10,333 nucleotides of DNA from Oscillospiraceae bacterium (GTDB lineage: Bacteria; Bacillota; Clostridia; Oscillospirales; Acutalibacteraceae): assembly GCA_019422905.1 (NCBI GenBank), contig JAHZCM010000050.1, forward strand, positions 1 to 10,333, given 5' to 3'. Position numbers and translations under genes: made by a program. Within the stretch, counting starts at the first letter, position 1. Each line of letters starts with the position of its first letter. Of this stretch, positions 6,686 to 10,333 are shown piece by piece. Under the pieces are notes generated by a model, which was given only the letters and a program-made list of their open reading frames with translations, did no database searches and was not told the origin of the DNA.

Positions 6686-7084
6686 ATGCGAGAGAATTTC
6701 AGCCGAAAGCGCGAGGCGATTTACGAGGCGATTCGGACGACGAATGTGCATCCGACGGCGGAATGGGTCTATGAAACGCTGAAGCCGGCGTATCCAGACC
6801 TGAGTCTCGGCACGGTTTACCGCAACATCAAAAGGTTCTGCGTGTCCGGGAAGCTGCGCCGTGTCGGCGTGATCAATGGACAGGAGCATTTTGACGGGGA
6901 CGTCTCCCGACACGGCCATTTTGTCTGCAATACCTGTGGACGTGTGCTCGATATTTTCGAGCCGCTTGTGCGTGAGGAAACCGTGGCGGAGCTGGAGCAG
7001 AAGTATGGCCTGCACATTCAGGATCAGGACATTCTGTTCAGCGGTACCTGCCCCGATTGCCAAAAACAAAAAACAAAAGAATAA
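6686..7084 (+). CDS. perR: Fur-family peroxide-responsive repressor, PerR type
   Basis: This 132-residue Fur-family metalloregulator has a winged-helix domain (about 5-70, with HPTAEWVYETL and LSLGTVYRNIKRF) and a C-terminal dimerisation/metal domain. Two CxxC pairs (Cys81/Cys84 in CNTC, Cys122/Cys125 in CPDC) form the structural Zn site. The regulatory metal ligands of PerR are all present in the same order and spacing: His22, Asp70, His76, His78 and Asp89. Asp at 89 (Bacillus Asp104) is the residue that separates PerR from Fur, which has Glu, and the two His oxidised by peroxide correspond to His22 and His76. It is shorter than Bacillus PerR at the N-terminus, lacking about the first 15 residues. 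GGAGGTGA 10 nt upstream supports this start. The neighbours are oxidative-stress genes, which fits. Confidence 0.9.
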   Translation: MRENFSRKREAIYEAIRTTNVHPTAEWVYETLKPAYPDLSLGTVYRNIKRFCVSGKLRRVGVINGQEHFDGDVSRHGHFVCNTCGRVLDIFEPLVREETVAELEQKYGLHIQDQDILFSGTCPDCQKQKTKE

Positions 7085-7085
7085 G

Positions 7086-7103
7086 CACCGAAATTTTTCG
7101 GTG
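7086..7103 (+). terminator. Weak hairpin after perR
   Basis: CACCGAA and TTCGGTG form a 7-bp stem with an ATTT loop 2 bp past the stop codon. Only AATTT follows on the plus strand, so it is at best a weak terminator and some read-through into the next gene is possible. A CCCC/GGGG stem (7112-7125) follows. Confidence 0.4.
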
Positions 7104-7155
7104 AATTTGAACCCCTTTATCGGGGCAGGCTGTGCACGGCAAGGAGATGTTTGCA

Positions 7156-7704
7156 ATGAGCTATCAGGAGCAGGGCAGGAATCTGCCGATGATGCATGCC
7201 GGACGGGAAGTCAAGGATAAGGAAATGCTGAAAGCGATCATTGACCTGTGCGACGTTTGCAGTATCGCCTTCTTCGATGAGATCTACCCGTATGTAGTGC
7301 CGGTGAACTTTGGATACCGCTGGGATGCGGATCCCTTGACAATCTATATCCACGGCGCGCAGGACGGCGGACATAAACGGGAGCTGATCAAGAGCAATCC
7401 GAATGTCTGCGTGCAGATGCACGCATTTCTCGACCGCAATGGGTATGCGGCCTATCGCAGAGAAAACCATGATTACCGCAGCGTTACAGTGTTTGGGAAG
7501 ATAGAAGAGGTCACGGATATGGAAGAGCGTGTGCAGGGAATGAATCTGATTCATCTGCATAATAAACGCAAAGCAAGATTCCGCACGATCTCGGGGAATT
7601 TATGTGTTTGGCGGATCCGTGCTGAAGAGATTACCGGCAAGGCGCAGTATCCGATCAAATCGCTGGAGGAGGTTCCGATGCCGCCTCTGGAACCAAAAAC
7701 CTGA
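7156..7704 (+). CDS. Nim-like pyridoxamine 5'-phosphate oxidase-fold flavoprotein
   Basis: This 182-residue protein has the split beta-barrel flavin-binding fold of the NimA-related pyridoxamine-phosphate-oxidase-like family. Family features: a leading helix REVKDKEMLKAIIDLCDVC, strand YPYVVPVNFGY (44-54), LTIYIHGAQDGGHKRELIKS (61-80) then NPNVCVQM, and YRSVTVFGKIEEV (107-119). Most relatives are uncharacterised FMN- or heme-binding reductases; the Nim proteins reduce 5-nitroimidazoles, so a redox role is likely but the substrate is not readable. I chose ATG 7156 because AAGGAG (7141-7146) lies 9 nt before it; an upstream in-frame ATG at 7132 precedes that site. It lies between perR and the reverse rubrerythrin, on the same strand, which suggests a shared oxidative-stress role. 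Confidence 0.85.
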   Translation: MSYQEQGRNLPMMHAGREVKDKEMLKAIIDLCDVCSIAFFDEIYPYVVPVNFGYRWDADPLTIYIHGAQDGGHKRELIKSNPNVCVQMHAFLDRNGYAAYRRENHDYRSVTVFGKIEEVTDMEERVQGMNLIHLHNKRKARFRTISGNLCVWRIRAEEITGKAQYPIKSLEEVPMPPLEPKT

Positions 7705-7757
7705 TTGGCGTGCAGCCGCCGGAAGTAACAGGTCAATCCCCCCTCTCCGAAACGGGT

Positions 7758-7788
7758 CTTTGGAGGAAATGTAAACCAAGGCTTTTTT
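7758..7788 (+). terminator. Possible terminator after the Nim-like gene
   Basis: CTTTGG (7758-7763) pairs with CCAAGG (7776-7781), with one G-U pair and a 12-nt loop, followed by C and six T residues (7783-7788). The stem is weak but the U-run is good. Confidence 0.4.
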
Positions 7789-7807
7789 CAATGATTTTGT
7801 CAAGCGA

Positions 7808-7836
7808 TTCGGACAAATGAGCGGGGATCCTATAAA
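7808..7836 (+). promoter_or_regulatory. Candidate promoter of the rubrerythrin gene
   Basis: TATAAA (7831-7836) has a weak -35, TTCGGA (7808-7813), 17 bp upstream. Downstream, CCCTTG/CAAGGG (7850-7866) forms a 6-bp hairpin in the predicted 5' leader, ahead of GGAGG (7893-7897). No convincing PerR box was found here. Confidence 0.35.
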
Positions 7837-7906
7837 CAGAAATCTGAGACCCTTGTAAAGCAAGGGCTGGATATTTATTATTTCATTGATTTGGAGGAAA
7901 AATAAA

Positions 7907-8452
7907 ATGGCAAAGTATGTATGTATGGTATGCGGTTATGTTTATGAGGGCGACGCAGCTCCGGAATTCTGCCCGGTCTGCAAGGCGCCGGCATCCAAGT
8001 TCCAGGAGCAGGCTGCGGAAATCACATGGGCGGCCGAGCATGTCGTGGGCGTTGCGCAGGGCGTCAGCGAGGATATTCTCGCGGATCTCCGCGACAACTT
8101 CCAGGGCGAGTGCACCGAGGTCGGCATGTATCTTGCCATGGCAAGAGTCGCGCACCGCGAGGGCTATCCGGAAATCGGCCTGTACTGGGAGAAGGCCGCA
8201 TACGAAGAGGCGGAGCATGCCGCAAAGTTCGCTGAGCTTCTCGGCGAGGTCGTCACAGACAGCACCAAGAAGAACCTTGAGATGCGCGTAGAGGCCGAGA
8301 ACGGCGCAACCGCAGGCAAGTTTGACCTTGCAAAGCGCGCGAAGGCTGCGAACCTCGATGCAATCCATGACACCGTCCACGAGATGGCCCGCGACGAAGC
8401 CCGCCACGGCAAAGCTTTTGCTGGCCTGCTGAAGAGATATTTCGGCAAGTAA
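7907..8452 (+). CDS. Reverse rubrerythrin (N-terminal rubredoxin plus diiron domain)
   Basis: This 181-residue protein has the rubredoxin module at the N-terminus (CMVCGYVYEGDAAPEFCPVC; Cys6, Cys9, Cys22, Cys25 bind one Fe) and a ferritin-like four-helix diiron domain after it (about 55-180). This order is reversed from classical rubrerythrin and defines the clostridial revRbr type. Likely diiron ligands lie in GECTEVGMY (Glu68/Glu71), YEEAEHA (Glu101/Glu103, His104), EAEN (Glu129/Glu131) and ARDEARHG (Glu164, His167). The family reduces hydrogen peroxide in the cytoplasm, and in clostridia it is strongly PerR-controlled. The start at 7907 follows GGAGG by 9 nt; an in-frame ATG at 7886 lies before that site. 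It sits behind perR and the Nim-like gene and ends in a strong terminator. Confidence 0.93.
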   Translation: MAKYVCMVCGYVYEGDAAPEFCPVCKAPASKFQEQAAEITWAAEHVVGVAQGVSEDILADLRDNFQGECTEVGMYLAMARVAHREGYPEIGLYWEKAAYEEAEHAAKFAELLGEVVTDSTKKNLEMRVEAENGATAGKFDLAKRAKAANLDAIHDTVHEMARDEARHGKAFAGLLKRYFGK

Positions 8453-8478
8453 GAATTGGCTTAAATACTGCTTTTTTC

Positions 8479-8513
8479 GGAACACCTGCCATTTTGGCGG
8501 GTGTTCCTTTTTT
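8479..8513 (+). terminator. Strong intrinsic terminator after the rubrerythrin gene
   Basis: GGAACACCTGCC (8479-8490) pairs with GGCGGGTGTTCC (8496-8507) along 12 bp with one G-U pair and a 5-nt loop, followed by six T residues. It also marks the last clearly chromosomal feature before the AT-rich accessory segment. Confidence 0.93.
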
Positions 8514-8520
8514 GTGTCAA

Positions 8521-8607
8521 TACAAGGAATCCTTGTACGTTTCTTGTACCTTTTTATCAGCAATACAATGCCAAACACATAAAACTTGTACTTTCAAAAT
8601 CTTGTAC
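8521..8607. repeat. Cluster of CTTGTAC heptamers with a TACAAGGA/TCCTTGTA palindrome
   Basis: Four direct copies of CTTGTAC occur at 8532-8538, 8543-8549, 8585-8591 and 8601-8607. The first copy is part of a perfect 8-1-8 palindrome, TACAAGGA-A-TCCTTGTA (8521-8537). The cluster lies between the last chromosomal terminator and the 3' end of a serine recombinase fragment, where an attachment, resolution or protein-binding site would be expected. Its identity is inference. Confidence 0.6.
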
Positions 8608-8638
8608 CATTTTGTGAGTATTTACGAATGATAAATTG

Positions 8639-8653
8639 CGGCTGTCAAAGCCG
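8639..8653. terminator. Short hairpin between the repeat cluster and the recombinase remnant
   Basis: CGGCT and AGCCG form a 5-bp stem with a 5-nt loop. The plus strand continues AATTTCTTTT. It is too short to be a confident terminator in either direction. Confidence 0.25.
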
Positions 8654-8679
8654 AATTTCTTTTACAAAGTGCCCTTAAC

Positions 8680-9036
8680 TTAATTATGCTGTGATTCAGT
8701 AAGCTTCACCAGCTTATAAAAGCTGGTTCTTTTGGTTTGCGTTTGCTCCATTGCAGTTTTTGCAGTGATAGCACCCGATTTCCAAGAAGCATAAACTTCT
8801 TGCCAGTTATCGGGAAATTGCAAGGCGGGGCGGCCTAATGTCTTGCCTTTTGCCTTTGCCGCTTCGATTCCCTCCGCTTGCCGCCTGCGTATGGTTTCGC
8901 GTTCCTGTTCTGCAATAGTTCCCAGCACTTCAATCAGAATGTTGTTGACCATTTCAAAAACCCATTCCTGCCCTTGCGGCAGTTGTTTCCCACTGCCTGA
9001 CATCTTCTTCAACCGACAAATATTGAATCGGGCAAT
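8680..9036 (-). pseudogene. Serine recombinase (resolvase/invertase) C-terminal remnant
   Basis: About 110 residues are readable from TTG 9012; the frame itself is open from 9036 after an in-frame TAG at 9037-9039. The remnant contains the end of the catalytic domain and the long E-helix (VLGTIAEQERETIRRRQAEG, then AAKAKGKTLGRP). A C-terminal helix-turn-helix for DNA binding follows (SGAITAKTAMEQTQTKRTSF, YKLVKL). The N-terminal part with the nucleophilic Ser, normally near residue 10 of a roughly 190-residue protein, is absent; that DNA is replaced by an out-of-frame ATPase fragment. There is no ribosome binding site of its own. It is therefore most likely a dead remnant of a mobile element, unless expressed as a DNA-binding fragment. 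Confidence 0.85.
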
Positions 9037-9559
9037 CTAATTCCCTTTCCAACCGTTCCGGCGTTGCAGAAAGGCCAATCACTTTTACCAAGGAACTACG
9101 GTTTACGATTTCTTCAATCCTCTTTTTGGCTATGGCGTGGTATTGTTTGTCCTGCGGTTTATGCAGAAAGGAACTAAAGCGGGGAAGGCTGTGAAGCTCA
9201 TCGCAAAGGATGATTTCAAAATTATAGCCAAACTCTGGATACCAGTCTGCCAATACGCCGAATTTTGCATAGGTCATAACGACTACCTTTGCATTTTCAA
9301 AATCTACCATATCATTCAAAATCCGTTCTTTCCAATTCCTGTCATAAAGGGCGGTATCTTTATGCTTTACAAGCTGTTCCCGCCCGTTGACGGTATCAAT
9401 CAGATACAACATTCTGTTTTTGTTACTGACCATTTGAGCAAGGCAATTCAGCGCCCATGTGGTTTTTCCGCACCCTACCGGCGCATGTACCAGATTCAGC
9501 ACGCCGCTTTGCATAGTTTCTATATGTACCGCTTCCGCAAGCCATTTTGACCCTTTCAT
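8954..9559 (-). pseudogene. DEAD/DEAH-type ATPase (helicase-like), truncated
   Basis: A 201-residue frame starts at ATG 9559, with AAGGAG 10 nt upstream. It carries Walker A APVGCGKTT (26-34), a Walker B/DEAH-like IILCDELH (116-123) and motif III GLSATPERL (162-170), so it is the first RecA-like domain of a superfamily 2 helicase-like ATPase. The second domain is missing: after about LSVEED (181-186) the frame continues into recombinase sequence in another register and stops 15 residues later with a tail ending ARAGMGF. The protein therefore cannot have the two-lobed motor of a full helicase. Its substrate is unknown. It is preceded by an attenuator-like leader, and the frame is open through that leader as well. 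Both genes flanking the junction look like halves left by a deletion or rearrangement. Confidence 0.75.
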
Positions 9560-9670
9560 TTTCTCAACGCTCCTTATTATGTATATTTGTCCTTGAATCA
9601 GGCAAAGAAAAAGGAAGCGGCGGCGCAGTACCCAAAAGGCCGCCTGCTTCCCGTATATCATAAACAACAT
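9560..9670 (-). promoter_or_regulatory. Leader ORF in frame with the ATPase gene (attenuator-like)
   Basis: ATG at 9670 opens 37 codons that run without a stop into the ATPase start at 9559. The peptide begins MLFMIYGKQAAFW and is rich in aromatic, Leu and Arg residues. Codons 7-20 lie on a strong terminator hairpin (9613-9651). A short leader frame overlapping a terminator directly ahead of a gene is the layout of transcription attenuators known upstream of tet(M)-type ribosomal protection and other antibiotic-resistance genes; here the gene behind it is an ATPase fragment. The leader has no good ribosome binding site (only GGGCGG, inside a GGCG/CGCC hairpin just before the ATG). An N-terminally extended ATPase is the alternative, but AAGGAG before 9559 argues for internal initiation. 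Confidence 0.5.
9604..9651 (-). terminator. Terminator/attenuator hairpin ahead of the ATPase gene
   Basis: On the minus strand GGAAGC and GGCGGC pair with GCCGCC and GCTTCC (arms 9639-9651 and 9613-9624) to give a 12-bp stem with one bulged base. TTTTTCTTT (9604-9612) follows. It lies 45 bp before the ATPase ATG, so transcription must pass it to express the gene. Confidence 0.75.
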
Positions 9671-9714
9671 TGGCGAACCGCCCTGTTGTGGATTTTCTTA
9701 ATATATTTATCTTC

Positions 9715-9732
9715 TACGTATAAGTATACGTA
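9715..9732. repeat. Perfect palindrome TACGTATA-AG-TATACGTA
   Basis: Perfect 8-bp inverted arms with a 2-bp centre lie 45 bp upstream of the leader ORF. The short central dinucleotide would suit a serine recombinase crossover site or a dimeric repressor operator; neither is shown by the sequence. Confidence 0.5.
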
Positions 9733-9842
9733 ATTGTCCAGCGGCTCCACGCTTTTCAGACAGAAAATATAAGCCCGAGCGGGTAGAAAATCCAAGGGAC
9801 AGGGTGGAAATACCTGCCTGAATCCGTTCTTTTTTATCTTTT

Positions 9843-9857
9843 GTATAATAATTATAC
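9843..9857. promoter_or_regulatory. PerR-box-like palindrome overlapping a -10 hexamer
   Basis: GTATAATAATTATAC is a perfect 7-1-7 dyad matching 12 of the 14 defined positions of the Bacillus PerR box. It shares the 11-mer ATAATAATTAT with the element upstream of perR. It includes TATAAT on both strands, so part of the symmetry may simply reflect promoter -10 sequences. Confidence 0.4.
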
Positions 9858-9917
9858 CTGAATTTTATAGTGATTTCTAATTTTGAAGCGGGTCAAATTA
9901 TTTGCCTGATAAAGCAC

Positions 9918-9946
9918 AAAAAAGGCAACCCTTTCGGATTGCCTTT
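9918..9946 (-). terminator. Intrinsic terminator of the right-edge gene
   Basis: On the minus strand AAAGGCAA (9946-9939) pairs with TTGCCTTT, with an inner GG/CC pair closing a GAAA loop, and the stem runs into six T residues (A6 at 9918-9923 on the plus strand). It lies 14 bp past the restored stop codon at 9960. Confidence 0.85.
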
Positions 9947-9959
9947 CCTCTATTCCAAA

Positions 9960-10333
9960 TTAAAAAACGATGTCATTGATAGTAATTTTTCGTTCTACCT
10001 GACTTTCTTCCGCATCGGTAAGAATCTCTCTGATGGTTTCGGTAGTGTCTAAATTATCGTGCTCTGTTCGATACATACATACACACACGCATTCCATTTG
10101 CTGTTGTAACATATGAATTCGTCTCTGTTGCTATATTAGAGCAATAAATAACCAGTGTGCCGCTATTATAAGTTTCTAATTTGTAAATATCGCCACAATC
10201 CCCATTATAGATTATCGAAGCACATTCTAAAAGGGTTTCATAATCATTTTTGTAATTCTGTTCATCTCGAACCACTGATATGCTGTTCATTTTGTCCATC
10301 AAATAAACAATAGCATGGTAGTAATCAGCATTT
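9960..10333 (-). pseudogene. Unrecognised gene, frameshifted at a tandem repeat (5' end off right edge)
   Basis: From the right edge one frame reads 92 residues (NADYYHAIVYLMDKMN..., with ETLLECASIIYNGDCGDIYK) to TAA at 10054. A second frame, shifted by one base, picks up at the tandem repeat and continues MYRTEHDNLDTTETIREILT... to TAA at 9960. That stop is followed after 14 bp by a proper terminator. Removing one 4-bp TATG unit joins the two frames into one continuous partial protein of 122 residues ending KITINDIVF. The acidic, coherent composition of the second piece supports it being a real C-terminus. I recognise no family; no membrane segment or metal motif is visible. It is either a decayed accessory gene, a phase-variable gene, or a case of sequencing error. 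Confidence 0.6.
10071..10088. repeat. Short tandem repeat (ATAC)3(AC)3 at the frameshift
   Basis: Three ATAC units (10071-10082) are followed directly by ACACAC (10083-10088), read as GTGTGT-(GTAT)3 on the coding strand. Slippage by minus one 4-bp unit or plus one 2-bp unit would restore the reading frame of the surrounding gene. Confidence 0.75.

Larger units (their letters stand above)
9671..9917. other. AT-rich upstream region of the ATPase leader, no gene seen
   Basis: About 245 bp with no supported gene. It holds two perfect palindromes (9715-9732 and 9843-9857), a CCCG-AG-CGGG hairpin near 9778, and several possible minus-strand promoters. The best is TATAAT at 9851-9856 with TAGAAA 17 bp upstream. 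TTGACC further upstream has no well-spaced -10. Transcription for the leader and ATPase should start here. Confidence 0.45.

Noticed and set aside
7762..7774. GGAGG followed by ATG-TAA, a start-stop element before the rubrerythrin gene
   Set aside because: It sits in the loop of a likely terminator and far upstream of the rubrerythrin start; most likely chance.
9137..9550. 137-codon plus-strand frame
   Set aside because: It is the complement of the ATPase gene, which carries Walker A, DELH and SAT motifs on the other strand.

Overview
The window looks like a GC-rich, endospore-forming, anaerobic Clostridia genome, probably an Oscillospiraceae/Ruminococcaceae-type gut lineage. That placement is inferred from the mother-cell sporulation sigma factor SigK, a PerR-type peroxide repressor, a reverse rubrerythrin, strong GGAGG ribosome binding sites and GC-biased codons. 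No rRNA, tRNA or CRISPR array was seen.

Layout, left to right. (1) Bases 1-549 hold a divergent pair: a lipoprotein with Cys-rich repeats (minus strand, runs off the left edge) and a small XRE-type repressor (plus strand). They are separated by a compact control region with two copies of an 18-bp operator-like element and a separate perfect 10-bp-arm palindrome. (2) Bases 598-3822 form a plus-strand unit: promoter, a roughly 400-nt leader with hairpins and a 35-codon small ORF with an excellent ribosome binding site, the Mg2+ channel/transporter gene mgtE, and a tightly coupled cytoplasmic transglutaminase-like gene, closed by a terminator. (3) Bases 3838-6363 hold recQ (plus) facing sigK (minus), with 3 bp between their stop codons. 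sigK is intact, with no skin-type interruption. (4) Bases 6591-8513 are an oxidative-stress cluster: perR with a PerR-box-like operator and a near-consensus promoter, a Nim/pyridoxamine-phosphate-oxidase-fold protein, and a reverse rubrerythrin followed by a very strong terminator.

Right of about 8514 the composition turns visibly AT-rich and the gene content changes to mobile-element debris, all on the minus strand. There is a cluster of CTTGTAC heptamers, the C-terminal half of a serine recombinase lacking its catalytic domain, and the N-terminal part of a DEAD/DEAH-type ATPase that runs out of frame into the recombinase fragment. Upstream of the ATPase lies an attenuator-like leader: a short ORF, in frame with the gene, that overlaps a strong intrinsic terminator. 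At the right edge is an unrecognised gene whose frame is broken exactly at a short tandem repeat; removing one 4-bp unit, or adding one 2-bp unit, restores it.

The chromosomal genes are largely conventional. The least explained items are the attenuator-like leader, the tandem-repeat frameshift, the mgtE leader with its small ORF, and the paired operators at the left end. No complete new multi-gene system is evident. All functional calls come from reading motifs by eye; no database search was run.
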